NCBI GenBank assembly: GCA_039915505.1
Contig: JBDSND010000023.1
Coordinates: 1-21,442, forward strand
Length of the DNA: 21,442 bases
Source: CAIWHR01 sp039915505
GTDB lineage: Bacteria > Pseudomonadota > Gammaproteobacteria > Burkholderiales > Casimicrobiaceae
Reading direction: 5' to 3'
This document shows, in pieces, positions 1 through 7,924 of this stretch; positions within the stretch are counted from its first letter, which is position 1; the number at the start of each line of letters is the position of its first letter. A program made the position numbers and the translations under genes. Below the pieces are notes generated by a model. It was not told where the DNA came from, made no database searches, and saw nothing but the letters and a program-made list of their open reading frames with translations.

Positions 1-1282
1 CACCGGTGCGCGCCGCCGCCTGGGCAGCCGTCTGGGCGGCGGTCTGAGCAGCCGTCTGGGCGGCGGTCTGCGCGGGCGGGGCGACCGCAGCCGGGGTGTT
101 CGGCTGGACGATCGGTTGCGCCTGGAACGCCGGAGGCGAGACGATCTGACCCGCCGGCGTTCCCGGCGCTAGGGTCGGCTGGGACGGGGCCCCGGCCGCG
201 GACGCCCGACCGGTGAAGGCCTGCTGCAGCAGTGGCGCGACCCGCTCCGCCCGCTGGTTCTGCATGTTGTAGACGTAAAAGCGCTGCCCACCGCCTTCAC
301 CACCCTGGTCGAGACGGGTGATCCACTTCTTCGCCTCCTCGAGGTAGGCGGGTTGGGGCGAGATCACCAGCAGCGCATTCATGCGCTCGATCGGCACCAC
401 CCGCAGGATGCCACCCAGCACGCTGGTCTGCGGATTGCCGATGATCTTCTCGATCTCCTGAACCACAGTCTTAACGTCGGCGCTTTGCAGGACGAAGATC
501 CCGGCCGACATACCCGCCATCCAGTCGACATCGAACAGGTCGACGGCGTCGAGGAGGTGCCGCAGCTCGCGTTCGGTGCCCGACAGAATCAGCAGGTTGC
601 GCAGGTCGTCGGCGCGGATCGAGGCGGCATCCTTGGCAAACGGCTCGAGCAGCCGCAAGGCCTCGCGAACGCCGATGTAGCGAAGCGGAACGACCTGGAC
701 CGAGTAGCCGGGGGGAAGTGCGCGCTGGGAGTTGCCGAGCTGGGGCGTGATGTTGCCCCGCACCGCCTGGGCCTGGGGGATGATCTTGTAGATGTTCTCC
801 TCCCGCACCATGGTGGCGCCGTTCATGCGCAGGAGGGTTTCGAGGGTCGCGGGCAGCGACTCGCGGGAGATGCCGCCGGTGGTCCGGATGGTCACCGTGC
901 CACCGACGCTAGGGTCGATGGTGTAGCTCTCGTTCATGATGTCGCCGAGGATGTTGCGCACCACCTCGCGCAGGTCGGCGGCTTCGAAATTGAGCACCAC
1001 TGCACTGCCCGCCGCAGGCTTGACGGGCGCCGCCGGGAGGGTTCCGCCCGGCTGCTGGCCTTTCAACAGCACTCCCGAGCCCTTGAAGATCTTCGCCCGC
1101 TCCGCGGCCTCGGAGGCCGTCGGCCCGGTCGGCCCGGCCATTTCGATGGTGGTCGTGTAGCGAGGCTGGACGACGCGTGTCATCGGCCCCTGCTCCTGCG
1201 GGAGCGTTGCACACCCGGCCAGCAACAAGACGAACACCCATGCGAGTGCGCGCGCCGGCCATCGTTCAAAGGAGATGCACAT
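1..1282 (-). CDS. gspD: Type II secretion secretin GspD (XpsD-type lipoprotein), C-terminus beyond window
   Basis: Outer-membrane secretin, the exit channel of the T2SS. About 427 N-terminal residues are visible; the beta-barrel secretin domain lies beyond the left edge. The start ATG (1282-1280) has an AGAGGA Shine-Dalgarno 8 nt upstream. The signal peptide ends in the lipobox LAGC (about residues 21-24), so it is probably a lipoprotein, as known for Xanthomonas XpsD. An N0-like domain begins near residue 93 (VVLNFEAADLREVV). N1/N2-type repeats follow, with typical secretin phrases such as VVPLRYIGVREALRLL and RADDLRNLLILSGT. The next repeat (FYVYNMQNQRAERVAPLLQQ) is interrupted by a Pro/Ala/Gln-rich stretch containing a QTAA tandem repeat that runs to the window edge. 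It is the last visible gene of the operon, 49 nt after gspC. Identity is confident; the missing part cannot be judged. Confidence 0.95.
   Translation of the reverse strand, partial: MCISFERWPARALAWVFVLLLAGCATLPQEQGPMTRVVQPRYTTTIEMAGPTGPTASEAAERAKIFKGSGVLLKGQQPGGTLPAAPVKPAAGSAVVLNFEAADLREVVRNILGDIMNESYTIDPSVGGTVTIRTTGGISRESLPATLETLLRMNGATMVREENIYKIIPQAQAVRGNITPQLGNSQRALPPGYSVQVVPLRYIGVREALRLLEPFAKDAASIRADDLRNLLILSGTERELRHLLDAVDLFDVDWMAGMSAGIFVLQSADVKTVVQEIEKIIGNPQTSVLGGILRVVPIERMNALLVISPQPAYLEEAKKWITRLDQGGEGGGQRFYVYNMQNQRAERVAPLLQQAFTGRASAAGAPSQPTLAPGTPAGQIVSPPAFQAQPIVQPNTPAAVAPPAQTAAQTAAQTAAQTAAQAAARTG
12..71 (-). repeat. 12-bp tandem repeat in gspD encoding QTAA units
   Basis: Five consecutive 12-bp units. 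Units 24-47 and 48-71 form a 24-bp duplication differing only in the last base; 12-23 is a diverged copy. On the coding strand they give repeated Gln-Thr-Ala-Ala inside the low-complexity linker of the secretin. The array is a candidate for slippage-driven length variation in whole codons. Confidence 0.8.
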
Positions 1283-1331
1283 CGATTGATTCCTCTTTGC
1301 GGCGCTTGGCAGTTCGCCGCGCGCCTTGGGA

Positions 1332-2189
1332 TCAGCGCCCGGGCGGCGTGCCGGCGCGCTCTTGGTATTGCCTGAAGACGTCACCCCAGGTTCCACCAGC
1401 TGCGCCCTGCGTCGCCGCCGGGGCGTCCCGGGCGGCCTCGCGTTGGGCTGCCGCTTCGGCCCGGCGCCCGGCCAAGCCCTGAGGGTTGCCCTGCATCGGC
1501 CCGGGAGGGGCTGGGGGTGCGCCCTGCCCCTGGGCTGCGGCCGCTCGAGCCGCGCGCCGCCGCTCGAGCAACGTCTGCGCTGCCTGCTGGGGCGTCTGCG
1601 GCGGCTGACCCGCGGCCGCGCCGCCGGCAATGGCCGTGGGCGGTCCCGGGGGTGCCGTCGCGACGCCGGGGGTTGGCTTCGGATTGACGGCGACCTTGAG
1701 CGTCAGCTCCTCGCTCTCGTCGCCCATGGCGAACTTGACCCCGTCCTGCTTGACCTCCGAAACCAGCATGCCGTTGATCGTGTCGCCTTTCTGGACACGG
1801 CGGAATTTGCCGCCCTTCACTTCCCGCAGGAATGCCGTGCCCTTCCCGTCCACCACCGTTGTGCCAGTCAAGGCGAACTGGCCCTTGGGCATGGTGGCCT
1901 TGGGTACTTCCTGGGTAGGGGTCGGCGCGGGACGACGGGTCGGCACGAACAGCGGCCGTTCCACGGTTTCCTGATGGCTTTCGAGGCTGCCCGTGATCCC
2001 ATACTCGGGCAGGACGGCCGGGATCGCGTCGAGCGCCGCCACAACCGCGGGCGCGGACTCAGGAGCCGCTACCGCCGCCGGATGGCGCAACGTGCCCATC
2101 TCGAAGCCGACGATCACGAACAGCGTCGCCACGGGTGCGAGCCACCAGGCGAAGTCACGGACATGATGCAGCAGGGTGTGGGGATGCAT
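1332..2189 (-). CDS. gspC: T2SS inner-membrane protein GspC-type (XpsN-like), HR domain without PDZ
   Basis: Links the inner-membrane platform to the secretin. It has a short cytoplasmic N-terminus and one membrane segment around residues 13-32 (AWWLAPVATLFVIVGFEM). A periplasmic HR-like domain follows at about residues 100-165 (FALTGTTVV, FRRVQKGDTINGMLVSEV, LTLKV), the GspC homology region that binds secretin N0. After this comes a Pro/Ala/Gln-rich tail of roughly 115 residues with no PDZ domain. Its place just before gspD matches xpsN in Xanthomonas. An in-frame ATG at 2195 overlaps the gspM stop, but the GAGG Shine-Dalgarno (2196-2199) is ideally spaced (6 nt) for the ATG at 2189, so I use that one; the difference is two residues. 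Some pipelines may call it GspN. The role is confident; the letter name is a matter of convention. Confidence 0.82.
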   Translation of the reverse strand: MHPHTLLHHVRDFAWWLAPVATLFVIVGFEMGTLRHPAAVAAPESAPAVVAALDAIPAVLPEYGITGSLESHQETVERPLFVPTRRPAPTPTQEVPKATMPKGQFALTGTTVVDGKGTAFLREVKGGKFRRVQKGDTINGMLVSEVKQDGVKFAMGDESEELTLKVAVNPKPTPGVATAPPGPPTAIAGGAAAGQPPQTPQQAAQTLLERRRAARAAAAQGQGAPPAPPGPMQGNPQGLAGRRAEAAAQREAARDAPAATQGAAGGTWGDVFRQYQERAGTPPGR

Positions 2190-2191
2190 GG

Positions 2192-2848
2192 TCATCCTCG
2201 CGGGGAACTGGCGGGCGGTAGCGTTGCAGCCGCCGGCGCACCCGGCGCCCGCGGCGCCTCGGGCTTGTCGGAGAGCGAATAAGCGGCTACGTCTAGGTGA
2301 ACGTTGACTTCGGGTTCCTGGCCAGGGGAGGGCCGGTAGCCGCGGAAGGCGTTGACGGGACGCAGGGTCAGGTTCTCGACCAAAAGATAGGGCTGCTGCG
2401 CCTCCAGCGCGAACAGCACCTTCTGCAGGTTGGCAGTGGTCGCGAAAAATTGCACGTTGACACCGATCTGGCGGAAGTGCCCCTCGTCCTTAGGAGGCTG
2501 GTTCTGGCTGGTGGTGATCCGCCCGCCGTTGCCTTCGATGGCGGCTCGCACGATCTCCTGCAATTCAGCACCGGCGAGATTGGCCGCGGTGTTCTTGAGC
2601 AGGAATCGGCGGGCATCCCGCTCGCGCATCGCTTCCAGCGCCTTGCGATAGCCCGGTGCCCGCGACGCGACCCGCTGGTAGCGCGCCAGACGATCCTGGA
2701 AGGACGTGATGGCCTCGTCGTAGTGCCGGTGCAGGACCACGACCGGCACGATCACTGCGGCAATGGCCGCCCCGGCCAAGGCGAGCAGGAGCAGCACGGC
2801 AAGCGCACGCTGCCGGCCCGGCGACAGGCGGGTGATCCCAGCGCTCAA
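2192..2848 (-). CDS. gspM: T2SS platform protein GspM (XpsM type)
   Basis: Inner-membrane assembly-platform protein that partners GspL. It is 218 aa: a short cytoplasmic start, one membrane helix around residues 14-38 (Leu/Ala/Val-rich), a helical stretch (about 40-85), then a periplasmic ferredoxin-like domain (about 90-190, including IGVNVQFFATTANLQKVLFA and YLLVENLTLR). This is the GspM_II pattern rather than the enterobacterial GspM type. The start codon is TTG, written TTGA across the gspL stop, so translation is probably coupled to gspL. No ATG or GTG exists in frame before the membrane helix. The stop overlaps the region of the gspC start. Confidence 0.87.
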   Translation of the reverse strand: MSAGITRLSPGRQRALAVLLLLALAGAAIAAVIVPVVVLHRHYDEAITSFQDRLARYQRVASRAPGYRKALEAMRERDARRFLLKNTAANLAGAELQEIVRAAIEGNGGRITTSQNQPPKDEGHFRQIGVNVQFFATTANLQKVLFALEAQQPYLLVENLTLRPVNAFRGYRPSPGQEPEVNVHLDVAAYSLSDKPEAPRAPGAPAAATLPPASSPRG

Positions 2849-4419
2849 TAGACGACCCCCGGTGGCGGACGGGGTCCGAAGGTCGCTGGCTCGTCGGGCG
2901 GGGTCGCGGGGGCCTGAACCGCAGGCGCCGCCGGGGCGGGAGGGCGCGGCCGACTGGTTGGAGGGGGGATGGCGCCGGGGGCGGTCGAAGGCTTGGCTGC
3001 AGGCGCGGGATTGCCGGGTGCGCGGGTCGAACCGGCTTCAGCGGAAGGCGGCGTCGAGGGTGCCGGCGGCCCGCCGGGACCTGCCTGGGGCGCCGGCGTT
3101 GCGACACTCGCCTCTTTACCCGGCGATACCGGGGACCCAGCCCGTACACCGCTTGCCGGTGCTGGACCCGCGGCGGCAGCGCCGGGTGGTGACGCTGCCG
3201 GGATCGGCGATGCGCCGGCGTCGACCGTGCCCATCGGCAGGGCGGGGGGCATCGGCAGCGGCTTCATCTGCGCGCCGAGATCGAAAATCTCGCCGGGTCC
3301 CGGCTGAATCTTGGTCGTCGGCGAGCGCGGCGCCGCCTGCTCGAACAATCGCGACTCCTCCAGCAGCGAGATCAGACGTCCGGCATTGCCGCTTTCGCCG
3401 CGCAGCATGATCTCCTTTTTCACTTCCTTGCCCCTGGGCAGGGTCTTGAGATCGAATTGTGTGAGCCAGGTATCGTCGGGCAGGAGCCGCGTGATGTCGT
3501 CGAGCAGTTGCACCATGCTGGGATAGGCGTACTTGCGCGCCAGTACGAAGTTGTAGTTCTCGACGGTGCGCTCGAGTTGTTGCCGCAAGGCATCGGCCGC
3601 ACCGGCCTGTACCCGAGATTGCTCGACCTGCTGCATCAGGGCTATCGCATTTTCCCGCTTCTGCATCAGCGGCACCGCCAGCGCCACCCCGGCGAGGACC
3701 ACCGCAAGCAGCATCGGTATCCATACCTGCCAGCGCCGCCACGGGCGCTCCATCCGATCGATCTCCGGCAGGAGATTGAACCGCGCCGGGGCGCTACCGT
3801 CGAGCGCCGGCAGCCCCGGCACGATGGCGACGACCTCGGCGCCCCAGCTCGCGAGCTGCCGGCGGAGCTGGTCGATGCCGATCCGCAGCGCGCTGACGAG
3901 CTCCACCCGCAAGAGGTTGCGCTGGGGGTCGCGGCCGATCACCGCGGCGTCGGAATAGAGCTCGTCCGACTTGAACGGCGTGTGGCGGTCGAGATCGTAG
4001 GCAAGCACCTGGGCGAGGTTGCCTTCCACGGCCGCCGGATAGCTCAACAGCTTGCGCAATACTTGCGCGTCGGTGAGCGCCAGGACGACACGCACCCGTC
4101 CTCCCGCGCTGCGCGTCCGGCGGGCGAGCGCATCCACGACCGCACGCCCGCCCTGGATCGCGTCGTCGCCGCGCAGCGGAATGCGTGCGGTCTCGACGTA
4201 ACGCAACGTCGCGTCGTCGCTGGCGAGCTCCCAGACGACGGCGACGTCGGGCCCGAAGACCACGACCGGAAAGCCGCGCCAGCGCTGCAGGCGATTGCGT
4301 AGCCGCGACGGCACCAGGCCGGCGAGCTCGGTCTTCCACCATGCCCAGAAATCGGGAATGCCGAGCCGCTCAGCGGACTCGCGCATGCCCTGACGAAGAT
4401 TAGCGGTCAGCGATTGCAT
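2845..4419 (-). CDS. gspL: T2SS platform protein GspL with long Pro-rich periplasmic tail
   Basis: Recruits the GspE ATPase to the membrane and pairs with GspM. It has 524 aa. Residues about 48-205 form the cytoplasmic actin-like (PilM-like) domain, including FNLLPEIDR-type linker residues near 204-212. A membrane helix lies at about 231-251. A PilN-like periplasmic region (about 252-390) contains YPSMVQLLDDITRLLPDDTWL, a phrase typical of this family. The last 135 residues are Pro/Ala/Gly-rich and probably disordered, making the protein longer than usual for GspL (about 380-420 aa). The ATG at 4419 overlaps the end of gspK by 20 nt and shows no clear Shine-Dalgarno; a second ATG 10 codons inside is the alternative. 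The stop is shared with the gspM TTG start. Confidence 0.9.
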   Translation of the reverse strand: MQSLTANLRQGMRESAERLGIPDFWAWWKTELAGLVPSRLRNRLQRWRGFPVVVFGPDVAVVWELASDDATLRYVETARIPLRGDDAIQGGRAVVDALARRTRSAGGRVRVVLALTDAQVLRKLLSYPAAVEGNLAQVLAYDLDRHTPFKSDELYSDAAVIGRDPQRNLLRVELVSALRIGIDQLRRQLASWGAEVVAIVPGLPALDGSAPARFNLLPEIDRMERPWRRWQVWIPMLLAVVLAGVALAVPLMQKRENAIALMQQVEQSRVQAGAADALRQQLERTVENYNFVLARKYAYPSMVQLLDDITRLLPDDTWLTQFDLKTLPRGKEVKKEIMLRGESGNAGRLISLLEESRLFEQAAPRSPTTKIQPGPGEIFDLGAQMKPLPMPPALPMGTVDAGASPIPAASPPGAAAAGPAPASGVRAGSPVSPGKEASVATPAPQAGPGGPPAPSTPPSAEAGSTRAPGNPAPAAKPSTAPGAIPPPTSRPRPPAPAAPAVQAPATPPDEPATFGPRPPPGVVY

Positions 4420-5377
4420 TGGCGTTGGGAGGCGACGACGGCTCCTGGGCCGAAGCCGGTTGCGGCAGGGAGCACCGGCTGCATGTGCCCTCCTGCCAGA
4501 GAAGCGCGATCAAGCCGCGCCGCGGGTCGCTGGCAGGCCGCACGACGGCGTCGCGCACGAAGGTTACACCATCGGGAGCGACTGCCTCGGCGTGGATCCG
4601 CCACAGCGGCGCGGGCCCCGCCCGGAATGCCTGAGCCGGTGGAAATGCTGGCACCGGCAGGCTCGCGCCGAGGGCTTCCTGCCGCTGCACGAGGAACGCG
4701 TCGACGGCGTCCGGCGTGGCGCTCGGGAGGGCCAATAGCACCTCCCGCGACGCGGTGACCGGGTTGATGCCACCCTGTTGGGAGTAAACCGTCAGCGTCT
4801 CGGCGATGCGATCGTATAGCGCGGGCGTCACTCCGATCACCCGGCGCAGCTCGCCGACCGACTCGAAGGGACCGTTTGCTGGGCGATACTTGCGCCCCGC
4901 CGCACGGTATTCGGGATCTTCCGCACCATTGGGTCGGCGCAGGTCGTCCTGATCCTTCCAGTCCAGGATCGCGTCGAGCACCGCCTGGGCCTCTTCCGGT
5001 ACCAGGCCACCGACGTTCTGCAGCAACCCGAGCAGCAGCGGTTGCGGTGCAGCATTGAGGTCGATTCTAGCAGACTCGTCGACGGCAACCGCGGAGACAG
5101 CAATGTCGCCGTCGCGCCATTGCCGCACCTGGCCGTCGGCCGACCAGACCTCCGGACTATTGCGCGGTCGCAGCAACTCGTACGCCATGCGATCAACGGC
5201 GCCGTCGGCCACCGCCCGGGCCTGCGCCCCGGAGACGGCATTGCGCGCGGCAAGCGCCTCGCTGCGCATGCTAAACGCGAAGCTGCTGGCGATCACTGTC
5301 AGCAGGATCGTGATCCAGAGCGCGAGCACGAGGGCAATGCCGCGCTGGCGGGTCATCGGCGCGCCGGTTAGGGTCAT
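4400..5377 (-). CDS. gspK: T2SS minor pseudopilin GspK
   Basis: Tip pseudopilin of the T2SS pseudopilus, forming a complex with GspI and GspJ. It is 325 aa. The prepilin leader ends in Arg-Gln-Arg-Gly and is followed by the hydrophobic IALVLALWITILLTVIASSF; position +5 is Leu, not Glu, as is characteristic of GspK. The body carries the family signature: DINAAPQPLLLGLLQ, AILDWKDQDD and GAEDPEY, a FESVGELRRVIGV helix-hairpin segment, and a second SAM-like region (INPVTASREVLLALP). I chose the ATG at 5377 because it overlaps the preceding stop (ATGA) and has GAGGG 8 nt upstream. ATG 5383 and ATG 5356 are alternatives; the last gives a shorter leader. It directly follows the PqqD-like/GT-A gene. 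Confidence 0.92.
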   Translation of the reverse strand: MTLTGAPMTRQRGIALVLALWITILLTVIASSFAFSMRSEALAARNAVSGAQARAVADGAVDRMAYELLRPRNSPEVWSADGQVRQWRDGDIAVSAVAVDESARIDLNAAPQPLLLGLLQNVGGLVPEEAQAVLDAILDWKDQDDLRRPNGAEDPEYRAAGRKYRPANGPFESVGELRRVIGVTPALYDRIAETLTVYSQQGGINPVTASREVLLALPSATPDAVDAFLVQRQEALGASLPVPAFPPAQAFRAGPAPLWRIHAEAVAPDGVTFVRDAVVRPASDPRRGLIALLWQEGTCSRCSLPQPASAQEPSSPPNANAIADR

Positions 5378-7173
5378 GCGCATTGCCCTCGCTGGTACGC
5401 CCACAGGGTCGGCCACACGGCGAGCGCCGCGGAGAGGTGCATGGCGAGCCCGCGCACCCGCTCTAGCGAGGCCAGCCGATCCGGCAGGCGCGCGTCCACG
5501 GCGACCGCGGGCGAGTCGAGCCACGGTCGCAGCCGATCCTTCCACGCTCCCGGCAATGCGGCATCGTCGAGCTGGGCGCGGATCGCAAAGATCACCCGCG
5601 TCGCGGTGTCGATGGCGTGCGCCTCGAGCGCCGCGGCGAGCCGGACATCCGACGCCCGGGCGACGTCGGCCAGCATCCCGCCAAGCGCCTGCATGCGCGC
5701 GGCGGGCTCGCCAGCGAGGATCGACGCGGCGCGCTCGCGCAGGGTGTCGAGCAGGAAATGCAGAGGCTCCTGGCGGAACACGGCGCCCGGCGACAGCCAC
5801 TGCTTGGCGCTGGCGCGCCGGTGCGGGAGGCCGAACGGCAGGTCGGCAAACCAGCCGGCGGCGTGCACGAGCTGTCCGAGCGCACCGAGCAGCAAGTCCT
5901 CGTTGCGCCCCACGGGGGACGTGGGTGGCAACAGTCGGGTGTTGTCGAGACCTGCGACCGTCGTGAATGTGAGCAGGCGGCGCGGCGCGAGCCTGAACCG
6001 CGGTACGCCACGCCACCCATGCCGGTCCACGAAGGCCGCCGCCTGCCTATCGGGTTCTCCCAGCACATGGGCGCGCGATGCTGGGGGCAGCGCCAGCACG
6101 TGGTAGGGGAAAAGGGCGGAGCCAGGGTCACCGACGGCGTGATTCTGGGTGAACAGGATCCGGGCATCCGGCGAGAAGCGTCCGGCGTCGTCATCGTCCA
6201 GGGCGATGTCGGCATCGCCATGTCGCTGTCGTGCCGCGGCCCACGCGTTGGCGAGCGGCTCGCCGAGCCAGCGCTCGTGCTCGGCGAGCGGATCGAGCGC
6301 GACCGGCGTGCAGGCGGCCTCGAGCGCGGCTTCGCTCGGATAGGCGAACCATTCGTCATTCCCGGTATCGACGGCGAAGCCCCGCGGCGCCCCCAGCGGA
6401 GGCCGCCGGGGCTCCAGCAACGCGTCGTCGTCGATGGCGAGGATTCGCTTGCCGGCCAATGTCAGCAGCGCGTAGTTTACCGGCCGGCCATAGGTCGCTT
6501 GCCCGGTACGGTCCGCACCCAGGAGCCAGGCGATCTCCGCCCGCGCATCGGGGAACGCCGTGCTCAGCACCGACTCGAGGGTCGCGAATGCTTCGGCGCC
6601 GTGCCGCTCGATGCGCAGGGCGGGATGGCTGGCAATGACTGCACGGTTCGCAGCTCGTGCGTCGGCCGACCGGGAGTCGTCGATCACGTGCCACGCACGC
6701 GCGACCTGGCTCCGCGCCTGCCGCGCGGTGGCCGAGGTAAGCAGCCGATCGAGGAGCGCCGGCCGGTCGGCGGTGCGCACCACGATCGCGGCTGGCGCTG
6801 GCGTTGCCGCACGCTCGGGGCCGAAGCGTGCCACCAGGTCATCGACCGCGGTCATGAGGCCGCGCTGCGCCAGGCGCGAGAGACATTCGCGCAGGGCCGG
6901 CAGCTCGTGCAGCGGAGGCTGGAATCGCGCCACCACGGTCGCCTCGTGGCCGGCGAGGGTCTTCACACCGGCACACGCCTCGAGGATCGCATACTCGCCC
7001 GCGTCGAGGCGCACCAGGTCACCGGTAGAGGGATGCTTGACGAGGCATTCGCGGGCCGCGACGGGCCACATCGCGCTACGCGACCCGAGCCAGCGCGGTG
7101 GCGGCCGCGATGCCGGTACCGTCAGCGGCTGTGCCGGTAGCCGGACGGTGAAATTGAAGATGTCCTCGCTCAC
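5374..7173 (-). CDS. PqqD/RRE-like domain fused to a GT-A glycosyltransferase, embedded in the gsp operon
   Basis: 599 aa, not a known T2SS component. Residues about 38-115 look like a PqqD-type RiPP-recognition winged helix: LVRLDAGEYAILEACAGVKTL, then ALRECLSRLAQRGLM. Residues about 128-430 look like a GT-A glycosyltransferase. The evidence is AIVVRTADRPALLDRLL at the start of the Rossmann fold, HVIDDSR, an ILAIDDD metal-binding DxD motif (248-250), and RNEDLLLG (423-430) matching the acidic catalytic-base segment of GT2-like enzymes. The C-terminal 170 residues are helical and unassigned. No signal peptide or membrane helix is seen, so it is probably cytoplasmic. The start is GTG at 7173 with no Shine-Dalgarno; a stop lies 13 codons upstream in frame with no ATG between. 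The stop overlaps the gspK start. Inferred role: glycosylation of a peptide or protein bound through the RRE-like domain. Donor and acceptor are unknown. Confidence 0.72.
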   Translation of the reverse strand: MSEDIFNFTVRLPAQPLTVPASRPPPRWLGSRSAMWPVAARECLVKHPSTGDLVRLDAGEYAILEACAGVKTLAGHEATVVARFQPPLHELPALRECLSRLAQRGLMTAVDDLVARFGPERAATPAPAAIVVRTADRPALLDRLLTSATARQARSQVARAWHVIDDSRSADARAANRAVIASHPALRIERHGAEAFATLESVLSTAFPDARAEIAWLLGADRTGQATYGRPVNYALLTLAGKRILAIDDDALLEPRRPPLGAPRGFAVDTGNDEWFAYPSEAALEAACTPVALDPLAEHERWLGEPLANAWAAARQRHGDADIALDDDDAGRFSPDARILFTQNHAVGDPGSALFPYHVLALPPASRAHVLGEPDRQAAAFVDRHGWRGVPRFRLAPRRLLTFTTVAGLDNTRLLPPTSPVGRNEDLLLGALGQLVHAAGWFADLPFGLPHRRASAKQWLSPGAVFRQEPLHFLLDTLRERAASILAGEPAARMQALGGMLADVARASDVRLAAALEAHAIDTATRVIFAIRAQLDDAALPGAWKDRLRPWLDSPAVAVDARLPDRLASLERVRGLAMHLSAALAVWPTLWAYQRGQCA

Positions 7174-7244
7174 GGCAGCGGTCGCATCCGCCGCCGGACG
7201 ACGGAGGTATCGTCAGGCGGCAAAGTCCCCGCGAACAAGGCCAT
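7170..7244 (-). CDS. Possible 24-codon coupling ORF between gspJ and the RRE-GT gene
   Basis: The ATG (7244-7242) begins 2 nt after the gspJ stop, and the TGA (7172-7170) overlaps the GTG start of the next gene as GTGA. The encoded 24-aa peptide (MALFAGTLPPDDTSVVRRRM and four more residues) resembles nothing I know. Because the downstream GTG lacks a Shine-Dalgarno, this micro-ORF could deliver ribosomes to it. It may equally be chance. Confidence 0.3.
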   Translation of the reverse strand: MALFAGTLPPDDTSVVRRRMRPLP

Positions 7245-7246
7245 CG

Positions 7247-7924
7247 TCACACCCGCGCGCAGCGACTGCGCGCCGCGTCCCACTGACGGCATCCCGCTTC
7301 GGGCGCGCGACGGGGTTCGACGACGAGCTCCGGCCACGCAGGGCCACGCGTAGGCTGCACGATGATTCGGATGAGCAGCGGCAATCGCTGGAGGTCGTCC
7401 CAGCGGTCGCGCCACGTCGGTGTCTCGGTTTCGGGAGCGTCGGGATTGCGACCGAAATAGCGCAGCTTGAGCTCGCCGATGCCTTCGGCGAGGACTGTTC
7501 TCTCGGCGTCGTTGAAATCCGGCAGCTGGACGATGTCGGGATCGGGCAGCATGCGCTCCAGTACGAGTTGGCCGCCGTCCCTGGCGAGCGCAAGGCGGAA
7601 AAACATCGTGCCGCCCTCGACCACCCGCCCGGGCAGCGCAGCGACGTAGCGCAGTTCATCCCCACCGCCGGCGAACAGCAGCGGGGTGTCGACGGCCTTG
7701 GCCATGCGCTTGGGCAATGCCCCGGCGATCTGGTTGCGCAGGAAGGTCTCGGTCTGGCGCATGTCCCCGACTTCGCGAACCTTGCCTTCCCCACCTTCCC
7801 AGCTGCGACCGGCCAGGCGCAGCGAGCCGAACAGCACCGCCGCGATGAGCGCCAGCAGCGTAAGCGCCACCAGGAGCTCGACCAGCGTGAACCCGTGCTG
7901 CCAACGGCGGCGATGGCCAGTCAT
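7247..7924 (-). CDS. gspJ: T2SS minor pseudopilin GspJ
   Basis: Minor pseudopilin of the GspI-J-K tip complex. It is 225 aa. The prepilin leader is 11 residues ending in His-Gly, followed by FTLVELLVALTLLALIAAVLFG with Glu at +5; prepilin peptidase would cut before Phe12. The body has the GspJ pattern: RSWEGGEG, TFLRNQIAGALP, LLFAGGGDELRYVA, and a C-terminal RLPLLIRIIV strand. The start ATG overlaps the gspI stop (ATGA). Its length and position after gspI fit the family. No prepilin peptidase gene (gspO) is in the window. Confidence 0.93.
   Translation of the reverse strand: MTGHRRRWQHGFTLVELLVALTLLALIAAVLFGSLRLAGRSWEGGEGKVREVGDMRQTETFLRNQIAGALPKRMAKAVDTPLLFAGGGDELRYVAALPGRVVEGGTMFFRLALARDGGQLVLERMLPDPDIVQLPDFNDAERTVLAEGIGELKLRYFGRNPDAPETETPTWRDRWDDLQRLPLLIRIIVQPTRGPAWPELVVEPRRAPEAGCRQWDAARSRCARV

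Noticed and set aside
5617..7140. 507-codon plus-strand open frame opposite the RRE-GT gene
   Set aside because: Antisense shadow caused by high GC; Arg/Gly-rich composition without motifs, while the minus strand encodes a coherent glycosyltransferase and chains to gspK.
7170..7415. Longer 81-codon frame between gspJ and RRE-GT
   Set aside because: Its first two thirds overlap gspJ in another frame; only the final 24 codons after the gspJ stop are worth considering.
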